Positions 1-8,000 of a DNA stretch of 64,000 bases are shown here, in pieces (within the stretch, counting starts at the first letter, position 1; each line of letters begins with the position of its first letter). The translations under genes were made by a program, and so were the position numbers. Under the pieces are notes generated by a model, which was not told where the DNA came from, did not search any database, and saw only the letters and a program-made list of their open reading frames with translations. The stretch is from SLFH01 sp050486265 (GTDB lineage: Bacteria > Planctomycetota > Phycisphaerae > Phycisphaerales > UBA1924): assembly GCA_050486265.1 (NCBI GenBank), contig JBJHCY010000002.1, positions 248,001 to 312,000 of the forward strand. Reading direction: 5' to 3'.

Positions 1-51
1 GGGTTCCCTCTGCCGAACCGCACTCAACCCCGTTTCTCCAAGGAGAACGCC

Positions 52-1071
52 ATGCCCGCCTTGCTCACGCGATCGTCCACCAGCCGGCTTGCCGCCGTGT
101 CCGCCTCCGTCCTACTGATCTCAGGGGCCGCCTTCGCCACGGCCACCGACGCAAGCCAGCGGGGCGCTGCCCCGTCATCAGTGAAGGTCCTGGCGCCAGA
201 ATCGCCCGCGTCGGACATCCGCTACCGAACGATCGAGGTCAACGGCCAGTCTATCTTTTATCGTGAGGCCGGCGACCGCTCGCGTCCGACCGTCCTGCTG
301 TTGCACGGCTTCCCTACCTCGTCGCATATGTTCCGCGAGCTGATCCCGCAACTCGCGACGGATTACCATGTCATCGCGCCCGACTACCCAGGCTACGGCA
401 ACAGCTCCGAGCCGTCGCCGAATGAGTTCGAGTACACCTTCGCCAACCTGGCTGTGGTCATCACCGGGTTCATCGACGCGGTCGAGCTCGACACATATTC
501 GCTGTATGTGATGGACTACGGCGCACCGATCGGCTTTCGCATCGCCGCGGCGTCCCCCGAACGGGTCAACGCCCTGATTATCCAGAACGGCAACGCCTAC
601 GAAGAGGGTCTCCGCGAGTTCTGGGATCCGATCAAGGCGTATTGGACCGAGGGAACCAAAGAACACCGCAACGCGTTGCGGAGCCTACTGACCGTCGAGG
701 CGACCGAGTGGCAATACACCCACGGCGTACGGAACACCGAGGCGATCAGCCCCGACACATGGCTCTACGACCAGGCGAAGCTCGACCGCCCCGGCAACAA
801 CGAGATCCAGCTCGACCTCTTCTACGACTATCGAACGAATGTGCCGCTCTACGCGGCATGGCAGCGCTACTTCCGCGAGAGCCAGCCGAACACGCTCATC
901 GTCTGGGGCAAGAACGACTACATCTTCCCCATCGAGGGCGCATATCCGTATCTGAAGGACCTCCCCAACGCCGAACTGCATGTGCTCGACACCGGCCACT
1001 TCGCGCTTGAGGAAGACGGCGACTACATCGCAAAGACCGTCCGAGACTTTCTTTCCCGTCATGTGGACTGA
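52..1071 (+). CDS. Secreted alpha/beta hydrolase of the haloalkane dehalogenase/epoxide hydrolase type
   Basis: 339 residues. The first ~30 form a signal peptide (hydrophobic run to AFATA), so the enzyme is probably exported. The alpha/beta hydrolase core begins near residue 60. The oxyanion-hole motif HGFP is at 85-88. The nucleophile elbow reads MDYG, which puts an Asp at 155 where lipases have Ser; this is the arrangement of haloalkane dehalogenases and epoxide hydrolases. The acid is probably D289 in WGKND and the base H316 in TGHF. The start is supported by an AAGGAGA ribosome site about 6 bases upstream. The substrate cannot be read from the sequence. It stands alone, with the gene-poor stretch 1072-2037 behind it. 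Confidence 0.9.
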   Translation: MPALLTRSSTSRLAAVSASVLLISGAAFATATDASQRGAAPSSVKVLAPESPASDIRYRTIEVNGQSIFYREAGDRSRPTVLLLHGFPTSSHMFRELIPQLATDYHVIAPDYPGYGNSSEPSPNEFEYTFANLAVVITGFIDAVELDTYSLYVMDYGAPIGFRIAAASPERVNALIIQNGNAYEEGLREFWDPIKAYWTEGTKEHRNALRSLLTVEATEWQYTHGVRNTEAISPDTWLYDQAKLDRPGNNEIQLDLFYDYRTNVPLYAAWQRYFRESQPNTLIVWGKNDYIFPIEGAYPYLKDLPNAELHVLDTGHFALEEDGDYIAKTVRDFLSRHVD

Positions 1072-1334
1072 TCGACGCGGAGTCACATCACGCACACCGG
1101 GTCGAAACACATGGCCTCGGACCCGCGAGCGTTAGGTGCCGCCGGTCGCGGTGACGATGTGGGCGTACTGATCTCATGCGCGATATGTCCTTTGCTGACA
1201 AGGACTTGCGCCAAAATCGCAGGTCCTGTTTCTTTGCAATGCGGGGGCAGGATGTACCCTGCACGCAGAGAGCCAGAGGACCTGCCCGTTCGGACGAATC
1301 TGTGCGTTGCGTTCAGTAGCGCGACGATGAGTAC

Positions 1335-1431
1335 GGTCACAAGGAGCAGCAGGAGAGCGATCAGCAGTGCGTCTCACCTCACGCCGACGAGGCGACGCGG
1401 CTGGGCTGCTGGTCCGGCTTCGGGGTCGCCG
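1335..1431 (-). pseudogene. Eroded copy of the 3' end of the membrane-protein gene at 3436-4107
   Basis: About 97 bases match 3469-3568 at roughly 85-90% identity. On the minus strand the match reads QPRRLVGVR, stop, DALLIALLLLV, against QPRRLVGVRWDALLIALLLLV in the intact gene. The Trp codon has become TGA (1374-1376), and a one-base deletion in the run before the QPRR codons shifts the frame upstream. Nothing upstream of this segment is recognisable as the rest of the gene. It is therefore a decayed fragment of a duplicated gene, not a working one. Confidence 0.75.
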
Positions 1432-1503
1432 GCTGCGCCGAAGGCTGGTGTTGGCGTGGCGGGCTCCGGTTGCGAATGTGGTTGTCGTGGGCTTCGCAGC
1501 GAA

Positions 1504-1780
1504 TCACCGCCGATACGCGCCGGATGCGTTCGCGTCTGTCGCGCGGTAGCCGGTCATTGCTCGGCCGCCCGAGGTTGCAAATGACTCTGCGAACTCAGGC
1601 GCTTCGTCCTTCACTCTCGCCGTGACATCCGGGTTTTCGAGCGCGCGGCCGAGCCATGTGCGATCCGCGGCCGTCTCGTAGAGGCTGGCGACGAGCATGT
1701 GCTGGCGTTCGCCCTAGATGTGCAGGAGCGAGCCTTCGAGGCCGGGTGATTCGAAGCGTTCGATTGGGCGTCGAGCTCCC
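1504..1780 (-). pseudogene. Probable gene remnant with an in-frame stop
   Basis: A minus-strand frame gives protein-like sequence (SLLHI, stop, GERQHMLVASLYETAADRTW, then LENPDVTARV) interrupted by TAG at 1714-1716, where a Trp would fit. There is no plausible start, and the upstream part dissolves into other frames. The LENPDVTARV stretch loosely recalls deazaflavin-dependent nitroreductases, but that is only an impression. The rest of 1072-2037 contains a run of nine C at 1882-1890, and otherwise I see nothing coding in it. Confidence 0.4.
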
Positions 1781-1966
1781 TCTGGCCGACACGGTGGTCG
1801 CAAGACGGTTCCTGTTCAGTTTCGAGACTCGTTGCGTCCGCGGACGCGCCGAGCGTCGGTCCGTCCGGGCCGACACGCGATCCCCCCCCCGGCGGCGTTT
1901 GAAGATGGGTTGGAATGTGCCGAGAGACCGGTCGCGCGATCGCGATCTCAGCGCTTGACTGATAGT

Positions 1967-2012
1967 GTAGCCAATGCTACGGTCGGCGTGCCCGGGGTGT
2001 AGCTCGGGCTAC
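1967..2012. promoter_or_regulatory. Tandem inverted repeats upstream of the porin gene (putative operators)
   Basis: Two copies of GTAGC-N4-GCTAC occur at 1967-1980 (spacer CAAT) and 1999-2012 (spacer TCGG). Their centres are 32 bases apart, about three helical turns, so both would face the same side of the DNA. They end 25 bases before the porin start codon. I did not notice the motif elsewhere in the window. Paired sites of this kind usually bind a dimeric repressor or activator; the regulator is not identifiable here. Confidence 0.5.
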
Positions 2013-2037
2013 ATGTGGCATTCGATCGGAGGTCACC

Positions 2038-3306
2038 ATGCTGCCTGTCATCTTTGCCGCGGTCCTCTCCGCCGTTGTTGCTCCTCCGTCCGAAGCGCCG
2101 CCGGGGGAGGACCTCGCCGCCCAGATCCGCGAGCTCCAATCCGAGCTTGACGAGCTGCGCTCACGCCTGGATGAGCCTCCCGATCCGGCGCCTGAGCCGG
2201 TCGTCGAGGAGCCCGCCGAGATCGGGGTGCGGGAGGTTGAAGAGCCGCGTCCGGGGCCCTTGGTGGGCTGGCCCCGGACCGGGTACGACCGCGGCTATTT
2301 CCTGCGTTCGGAGGACGGCGACTTCGCGCTCCGCGTGGGCGGACGCATCCAGCCGCGCTTTGAATACACATTCCGCGATCGGCAGGAAGATCTGAGCAGC
2401 TTCTTCCTGCGTCGTGTTCGTATCGACCTCACTGGCCACGCCTTCACCGACCGCCTCGCCTTCCGCATCATGCCCGAACTCGCCCGCGATGCCAACCTCC
2501 GTGATGGCTACATCAACTACGCCTTCAGCCCGGAGGTCCAGGTCCGCGCCGGCCAGTTCACCGTTCCCTTTCAATGGCATCGCTTCATCAGCGGCTCGCG
2601 CCAGCACTTCGCCGAGCGCGGCCTCGCCTCTGAAACACTCGGTTTCCCGAACGGATACGACATCGGCGTGATGCTGCACGGCCAGAACGAGGCCCGGACC
2701 TGGAACTACGCCCTCGGCGTTTTCGACGGCGCCGGCCGCAATGTTCGGCTCAGCGACAGCGACGGCAACATGTTCTCCGGACGGTCGACCCTTGCGATCT
2801 TGGGCCAAGTGCCGCGCGATGAGACCGACTTCGCTGTCTCCAAAGAGCACAATCTCTCTCTCGGTGTCGGCCTTCAGGGCGCCAGCAGGAACGAGGCGCG
2901 CGCATGGGATCTGGGCCGCTCGCCCGGCGCCAACCGGCGTGCCGACTGGATCAGCGGGACCGCGGATGTGCACTACGCGTGGCGCGGGCTCTCGCTTGCC
3001 GCCAGCGGCTACCTGCGCGGGGTCGATCCCGATGATCCGGCGGTCGGTTCGTACAGCGGCGGGGGGTACATGGTCAGCGCCGGCTACGCCGTCATCCCCG
3101 AGCGGCTCGAAGCCGTCGCTCGCTACGACCACCTGCGGCTTGACTTTGACGAGGCGGTTACCCGCATGGAGGAGTGGGGCGTCGGCGCCAACATCTACCA
3201 TCGGGGTCATGCATGGAAGACCCGCGTCCATTATCTGCACGAAACCGGTTTCGGTCAGGACGGAAGCGTCGGCCGTCTGATTGTCGAGATGCACTTTCAG
3301 TTCTGA
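2038..3306 (+). CDS. Phosphate-selective porin O/P-like outer-membrane protein
   Basis: 422 residues: a short signal peptide (1-~17), a predicted coiled coil about residues 27-46 (Q/E/L-rich heptads), a Pro/Glu-rich linker, then a beta-barrel region. The segment FALRVGGRIQPRFEYTF, followed by FFLRRVRIDLTGHAF and YINYAFSPEVQVRAGQFTVP, is the characteristic opening of the OprO/OprP family, and the chain ends in an aromatic residue (HFQF) as outer-membrane barrels do. The coiled coil resembles trimerisation segments in related planctomycete porins. A GGAGG site lies 6 bases before the ATG. Whether it passes phosphate or another anion is not decided by sequence. Two inverted repeats lie immediately upstream. 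Confidence 0.85.
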   Translation: MLPVIFAAVLSAVVAPPSEAPPGEDLAAQIRELQSELDELRSRLDEPPDPAPEPVVEEPAEIGVREVEEPRPGPLVGWPRTGYDRGYFLRSEDGDFALRVGGRIQPRFEYTFRDRQEDLSSFFLRRVRIDLTGHAFTDRLAFRIMPELARDANLRDGYINYAFSPEVQVRAGQFTVPFQWHRFISGSRQHFAERGLASETLGFPNGYDIGVMLHGQNEARTWNYALGVFDGAGRNVRLSDSDGNMFSGRSTLAILGQVPRDETDFAVSKEHNLSLGVGLQGASRNEARAWDLGRSPGANRRADWISGTADVHYAWRGLSLAASGYLRGVDPDDPAVGSYSGGGYMVSAGYAVIPERLEAVARYDHLRLDFDEAVTRMEEWGVGANIYHRGHAWKTRVHYLHETGFGQDGSVGRLIVEMHFQF

Positions 3307-3435
3307 CGCAGGCGAGCGCCCGATCGCACTCGACGGCGTATCGACGCCCTCGTCCGGCCCACCCGTCGCGGCGGAGGCCCGGGTGTGTCGGACGAGCGAG
3401 TGAACGGGACGCGAGGCCCTCAGGTTCGCGCGCCG

Positions 3436-4107
3436 TTACCCCTGCCGCAGCAATGCTGCGGCAAGCACGATCACGAACACGAGCAGGAGGAGGGCGATCA
3501 GCAGTGCGTCCCACCTGACGCCGACGAGGCGACGCGGCTGGGGCTGGTGGTCCGGCTTCGGAGTCGCCGTCCTGAGCCGCCACTGCAGAACGCCGTAGGC
3601 GCCGAGCGACGCGGCCACGATCGAGCCGATGTACAGCGAAAGCAGCACGGCGTAGCCGGGCTCGGCCCATGAGCCCACGGCGATGATGATCGAGGCGTAC
3701 CACGACACGACTGAACAAGACCCCTTGAAAGCGAACACCGAAAGCCGCCATCCGGGCAGGGCCGCCTTCATGTCCGTATCGCGTCGGCTTCGGAGGAACG
3801 GCAGTGTCCAGAGGTGGAACACCAGTCCTGTGAGCATGAGCACGAAAACAGCCGTCATTTTCAGCTGAAAGTACGGCTCTGAGAGAAGCGACACATCCTC
3901 CAGCAGCAGCACCAACCCCGACAACACAACGACGACGAGACCCGCCAGCACCACGCGAGAACAAGCGTGGAGCAGGGAGAATTGGTCTGAGCTGATCGTG
4001 CGGTTCCGCATGCTGCGGAGAAAGAGCGAATCGCTCACCGTCGCCGCGCCGACGCCGACGGCGGCGCCGAGGACATGCAGGATCGTCAAGAGCGTGAGCA
4101 GCGACAT
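3436..4107 (-). CDS. Multi-pass integral membrane protein of unknown function
   Basis: 223 residues from the ATG at 4105-4107, which is preceded by a GGAGGA ribosome site. A longer frame to 4218 exists, but its extra 37 residues are Arg-rich and unlike the rest. Five or six hydrophobic segments are visible (LLTILHVLGAAVGVGA, VVLAGLVVVVLSGLVLLL, MTAVFVLMLTGLVFHLW, YASIIIAVGSW, YAVLLSLYIGSIVAASLGA, and a strongly hydrophobic C-terminal helix). No catalytic motif is visible, and the family was not recognised. An eroded copy of its last ~32 codons lies at 1335-1431, so the locus was once duplicated. It converges with the porin gene. Confidence 0.75.
   Translation of the reverse strand: MSLLTLLTILHVLGAAVGVGAATVSDSLFLRSMRNRTISSDQFSLLHACSRVVLAGLVVVVLSGLVLLLEDVSLLSEPYFQLKMTAVFVLMLTGLVFHLWTLPFLRSRRDTDMKAALPGWRLSVFAFKGSCSVVSWYASIIIAVGSWAEPGYAVLLSLYIGSIVAASLGAYGVLQWRLRTATPKPDHQPQPRRLVGVRWDALLIALLLLVFVIVLAAALLRQG
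3443..3463 (-). terminator. Hairpin overlapping the last codons of the membrane-protein gene
   Basis: A perfect palindrome with 10-base arms (TGCCGCAGCA and its complement) around a single A. It lies within the last codons of the minus-strand gene, ending a few bases before its stop. There is no T-run after it, so it could be a Rho-independent-like stop, an RNA-stabilising stem, or chance in Ala/Leu codons. It sits in the convergent gap facing the porin gene. Confidence 0.35.
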
Positions 4108-4434
4108 TCGCTTCCTCCAAGCCCGAGGGAGTCGTCGGCGTTGCGGGCGATCAGAAACTCCGGGGCCATCGGACGCATTCCGCGGAACGCGTCGGCATGG
4201 GTGCGCCGCCTTCCGCACACCGCATGCTATCCGACGAAGAGGGGTTGAGATGTTATTCGCGAATTCAGAAAAGCGATGGGAGTTCTTCGGCGCATGGCTC
4301 CGCTGTCGATGCGGGTGCGTCGGCGAACTTCACGGCGCACTCGACGCGCAGCGATGCGGGGACGAGAGCGGCCCAGTAAAGGCGTTGCCCGCGGTGCAGA
4401 GTACGGAGGGGTTCTACGCCTCTGGTTGGGGCGG

Positions 4435-4860
4435 CTAGGGCCGTTTCCACCGGCACCAGTAATGGGCCGCGGCCGCGTGCCAGACGATGTGCCGGAGCAT
4501 CACGCCGAGCATCTCCGACGCGGACCGGGGGCCGCCGTAGTCGATCGTCGTTTCGGGACGGAGGTTGGCCGCGGCCCACGCCTCGAAGCGGTCGAGGTCT
4601 GTGCGGAGCATGGCGATGGCGTGTGTCGGGTCTTTGGGGATCGGCGGCCACGCGTCGGCTTCCGGCCCGACGACGCAGCGGGCGTGCAGGCGGAAGATCT
4701 CGGCCGTATGGCGCAGGTGCCAAGCGGCGGTCCCGGGCTTTGCGGGATCGCCGAGGGTCTCGGCTGGGTGCTCGGCCAGGGTCATCGCGACCGACTCGTA
4801 CGGCTGCTCGACGCAGGCCCGGATCTGCGTGAGGGTGTCGGCGAACGGGTGGGGGGCCAT
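4435..4860 (-). CDS. DinB-like four-helix metal-binding protein
   Basis: 141 residues, normal for the DinB/YfiT superfamily. The three-His metal site pattern is visible: WHLRH (H48) in the second helix and HIVWH (H124, H128) in the last. In characterised relatives this site binds a divalent metal and supports thiol-transferase or related activity, but the substrate of this member is unknown. It is a single gene, separated from the S41 peptidase downstream by about 70 bases. The 4219-4434 interval before the membrane gene holds nothing recognisable. Confidence 0.75.
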   Translation of the reverse strand: MAPHPFADTLTQIRACVEQPYESVAMTLAEHPAETLGDPAKPGTAAWHLRHTAEIFRLHARCVVGPEADAWPPIPKDPTHAIAMLRTDLDRFEAWAAANLRPETTIDYGGPRSASEMLGVMLRHIVWHAAAAHYWCRWKRP

Positions 4861-4929
4861 GGCCGAATACTACCAGACGAGGCCGCTACGCGCGCGAAGC
4901 GGCGAGCGCTGGAGCAAAGGCCGGGTTGT

Positions 4930-6279
4930 TTATGGCGCCGTCGATACGCTGACCGCCCGGAGCCCGTGCGGCGGAACGGGTTCGAACTCGAAACGGAAGT
5001 CCGCGGTTTCCTCGCGGCCGTCGCGGCGCGTGAGGTGTACGATGACGGTCAGTTCTCGATCGCCGCGCGAGATGTAGGAGATGGGCGCCGCCCGCTCGGC
5101 GAACTCTCGCCAGAAGGCCGCGTAGGACTCGTCCGATCGCCCTTGGCGTGCCGACTCGGAGCGAAATCTATTGGAGAACTGCGCCATCGCGTCATTGTCA
5201 CCGAACGCATCGAAAAAGGCCGAGGCCGCGGCGCCGGCCGTGGTGCCGGGCCATCCCGCAACCCGAACCCGCTGCTCTCCAATCGTGGCCTCTCGCGCCA
5301 GCAGTGCTGCGAGATCGAGAGCTTCGTCGGCACTGACTTCAAAGTGCGGCTTGACGCCTGCGCCTTCCCAATTGGTCCCGGAGATCGGATTGCGGGCCCG
5401 GAGGAACGGGACGCCCATGATGAAATGGTCGTTGACGCGCCGATGACGCGTTGGGTGTGCGCCGCCGCTGGTTGTTTCGCCGATGAGCACTGCGCGGTCA
5501 AGGTGCTTGAGGTTATAGGCGAACTCTTCTGCGCCGGAGAAGGTGTAGCCGCTCGTGAGCACATAGATCGGAAGGTCAGAGCGGAACCGCCTGCCCGGCA
5601 CCGATTCCAGCGTGCGGTACTCGCCGACGATGTCGCCGTTGCGGTCGAGCATGACATTGAGCAGCGTGGGCTCGTCGAAGAAGTAGCTGGTGATGTACCG
5701 GATCATGTCCGGGCTCCCGCCTCCGTTGCGGCGGAGGTCGATGATGAGAGCGTCGGCATTGGCGAGAAACGCCAGCGAGGCGGAGGCGACCTCTTTCGCC
5801 TCGTCGGTCGCGATGAACTGATCGAAGCGCAGGTAGCCGATGTTGCCCCGGAGCAGCTCGGCCTTGCGGAAATAGTAGTTCTCCCGGCGGATGTCGTCGG
5901 CGCTCCGTGGAGAGGGTGCGGCCGCGGCGCCGGGAGACAGGGGCGAGAATACCACGCTCAGGTGTCGGTCGCTGCTGACGGCACGCAGGTCGGCGGTGAT
6001 TTGTTCCGCCAACGCACGGTGGTCGGCGGGCCCGTTGTACTCGCCTCGCTCGAGGCGGTTGAGAATGTCCGCCGCCATCTGTTCGCCGAGATCGGGAAAG
6101 ACATACTCAGCACGCAGGATCGACGCGATGGAGCCGACCGTCGCAACGAGTTCGTCGGACGACCACGCGTCCGGTTCGGTCTGTGTCGCCGCCCCTTGCC
6201 CTTGGGCGGGCGTGGCGCCCGCGGCTCCAAGGATAACAGCGATGAGGGCGAGCGGGCAGAGCTTGGCTCGGGGGTTCAT
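4930..6279 (-). CDS. Secreted S41-family (IRBP/Tsp-like) serine peptidase
   Basis: 449 residues from the ATG at 6277-6279, which follows a good AGGAGA site. The longer frame to 6390 would run back through the operator and into the divergent gene. A signal peptide occupies about residues 1-27 (cut after PAQG). An S41 N-terminal helical domain follows (about 40-135), then the peptidase fold: IGYLRFDQF, LIIDLRRNGGG (179-188) and GYTFSGAEEF with the probable nucleophile S248, then IGETTSGGAHP. No PDZ domain is evident, as in the IRBP-like branch. The C-terminal ~110 residues are an extra domain of unknown role. The divergent PadR gene and the palindrome between them suggest it is repressed by PadR. 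Confidence 0.85.
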   Translation of the reverse strand: MNPRAKLCPLALIAVILGAAGATPAQGQGAATQTEPDAWSSDELVATVGSIASILRAEYVFPDLGEQMAADILNRLERGEYNGPADHRALAEQITADLRAVSSDRHLSVVFSPLSPGAAAAPSPRSADDIRRENYYFRKAELLRGNIGYLRFDQFIATDEAKEVASASLAFLANADALIIDLRRNGGGSPDMIRYITSYFFDEPTLLNVMLDRNGDIVGEYRTLESVPGRRFRSDLPIYVLTSGYTFSGAEEFAYNLKHLDRAVLIGETTSGGAHPTRHRRVNDHFIMGVPFLRARNPISGTNWEGAGVKPHFEVSADEALDLAALLAREATIGEQRVRVAGWPGTTAGAAASAFFDAFGDNDAMAQFSNRFRSESARQGRSDESYAAFWREFAERAAPISYISRGDRELTVIVHLTRRDGREETADFRFEFEPVPPHGLRAVSVSTAP

Positions 6280-6296
6280 TTGGGGTCTCCTGGAGT

Positions 6297-6319
6297 GTAT
6301 AGTACGACTCGTACTATAC
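6297..6319. promoter_or_regulatory. Perfect 23-base palindrome, probable PadR operator
   Basis: Two 11-base arms, GTATAGTACGA and its exact reverse complement, flank one central C. It lies in the 95-base divergent gap between the S41 peptidase start (6279) and the PadR start (6375). PadR proteins usually bind long AT-containing palindromes at their own promoter. The right arm contains TACTAT, which could serve as a -10 element for either direction. Confidence 0.75.
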
Positions 6320-6374
6320 AGGAGCCCTGCCGCAGAGTTGCGGGGATCCGCGAGAACGATTCGAGGCCGCTTCG

Positions 6375-6920
6375 GTGACGACCACAACAAGAGAACTCAG
6401 CGAGCTGGAGTGCTTCGTCCTCGGCCTGGTCTGGCAGATCGGCCCGTGCACGCCGTATGTCGTACGGAAGTGCATGCTCGACTCGCCCTCCACCCAGTGG
6501 AGCGGCAGCGCCGGGTCGATCTATCCGCTGATGCGCAGGCTCCATGACTACGGCTGCCTGAGCGTCAAGCAGGAAGCGACCGGTCAGCGCAAACACAAGA
6601 CATACGCCATCACCCCGGCCGGTCTCAAGGTGCTCAAGCGATGGATCGGCCCGCCGATGGGCGATGAGGTGAGGACCGTAACCTACGACCCGCTACGATC
6701 GAGGGCGAGGTTCCTCGGGGCGCTGAGCCGCGGGGAACAGCTCGCCTGGCTCAAGGCCGCATTGGAAGTGCTCGATGAAGTTGAGCGGCGGGTGAAGGAG
6801 TGGGAAGCGTCGTACGCGGTCGACGACGAAATCCTCCAACTGATCGACCGGGCGGGCGACCTCGATGTGCAGTCTCGGCGCAAGTGGGTTCGTGAGGCGA
6901 TCAAACGACACGACCGCTGA
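6375..6920 (+). CDS. PadR-family transcriptional repressor
   Basis: 181 residues with a GTG start. The N-terminal winged-helix domain (about 1-85) has the PadR hallmarks: ELECFVLGLV, SGSAGSIYPLMRRLHDYGCLSV and the wing followed by KTYAITPAGLKVLKRW. The C-terminal half (about 95-181) is helical (AWLKAALEVLDEVERRVKEWE) and would form the coiled-coil dimerisation domain of PadR-s2-type proteins. It is transcribed away from the S41 peptidase over a shared palindrome, so autoregulation and control of the peptidase are likely. The ligand is unknown. Confidence 0.88.
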   Translation: MTTTTRELSELECFVLGLVWQIGPCTPYVVRKCMLDSPSTQWSGSAGSIYPLMRRLHDYGCLSVKQEATGQRKHKTYAITPAGLKVLKRWIGPPMGDEVRTVTYDPLRSRARFLGALSRGEQLAWLKAALEVLDEVERRVKEWEASYAVDDEILQLIDRAGDLDVQSRRKWVREAIKRHDR

Positions 6921-6988
6921 TAGCCACGCACATCCCGAGCCCGGAGCGGCCGGTTGCTCTCGCGGCACTCGCCGTCGCGGGGTCAGCG

Positions 6989-7873
6989 TCAAGACGCTTT
7001 CGCTTTGGGGATCAACCGCTTGCCGGCGCGGAGGGCGTAGACATGGGTCACCTCCGCCCCGTAGAGAACCACCAGCGAGGTGTAGTACACCCAGACGAGC
7101 AGCGCGATGAGGGACCCCGCCGCCCCGTAGGCCGAGCCCACGCCGCCTCGGCCCAGGTACAGCCCGATCAGGAACTTGCCGGCGGTGAACAGCATCGCGG
7201 TGATGACCGCCCCGACCCAAACGACCTGCCAGGCGACCTCGACATCCGGCAAGAGTTTGAACATCACCGCGAAAAGCAGCGTGAAAATACCGAGCGAAAC
7301 AGCGACGCTGAGTGTCTGCCAAACCCAGCCGTGGTCGATGATCGGGCCAACGACAACGGCCACGACCATGTCCGCCACCATGGAGATGATGAGCAGAAAC
7401 GCGATGACGATGATCAGGCCCAGCGACAGGACGCGTTTGCGCAGCCAGTTCCAAAAGCCGGCGGTGGCGCCGACACTGACGCCCCAGGTGCGGTTGAGAG
7501 ACTTCTGGAGCTGAGCGAAGACGGTCGTCGCGGAGAACAGCAGCACACCCAGCGAAATCAGCCCGGCCACGGTGCCCGCCCTGGGGTTGGCGCCGCTGTT
7601 CTGGATGACCATCTCGATGGCCGCGCCGCTTGTCGCACCGACGATCTCGGAAATCTCTGTGACGATCCGCTCCTGGACCTCTTCGCCGAAGTAACTGGAC
7701 GCCCACATGAGCAGGATGACGAACGGGGCGAACGAGAGGGCGGCATAGAAAGCCAGCGCGCCCGACAGCGTCAGGACATCGTCCTCCCTGAACTCTCTGG
7801 TCGTCTGCTTGAATGCGCCCCAGAGGCCCGGTTCAGTCCGGGCTTGCGAGCGGGCTGCTTTGGATCGGGACAT
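6989..7873 (-). CDS. YihY/BrkB-family inner-membrane protein
   Basis: 294 residues from the ATG at 7871-7873; a TTG-started frame to 7948 is possible but adds an Arg-rich leader. The YihY/virulence-factor BrkB family is recognised from the N-terminal FREDDVLTLSGALAFYAALSFAPF, the central SLNRTWGV, and the C-terminal YGAAGSLIALLVWVYYTSLVVLYGAEVTHVYA. Six transmembrane helices are expected. The family's transport role is not firmly established. It converges with padR and precedes no other gene on its strand within 120 bases. Confidence 0.88.
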   Translation of the reverse strand: MSRSKAARSQARTEPGLWGAFKQTTREFREDDVLTLSGALAFYAALSFAPFVILLMWASSYFGEEVQERIVTEISEIVGATSGAAIEMVIQNSGANPRAGTVAGLISLGVLLFSATTVFAQLQKSLNRTWGVSVGATAGFWNWLRKRVLSLGLIIVIAFLLIISMVADMVVAVVVGPIIDHGWVWQTLSVAVSLGIFTLLFAVMFKLLPDVEVAWQVVWVGAVITAMLFTAGKFLIGLYLGRGGVGSAYGAAGSLIALLVWVYYTSLVVLYGAEVTHVYALRAGKRLIPKAKAS

Positions 7874-8000
7874 GGCGAACTCGCGGTATGCGGAAAGCGT
7901 AGCGCGCACGGTGCTGCGCAGGGTGTCCCCGCAGCGTCGGGTCGACAACCGATGGGCAACTCGATTCGGGGCAGCCGGAGGGCTCGGCGCCGGGCAAGAC

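Noticed and set aside
1967..2012. BlaI/MecI-type operator
   Set aside because: BlaI sites read TACA..TGTA (CTAC toward GTAG); here the arms run in the opposite sense, so I do not assign a BlaI regulator.
4276..6378. 700-codon plus-strand frame opposite the S41 peptidase
   Set aside because: No protein-family motifs; the opposite strand carries a complete S41 peptidase.
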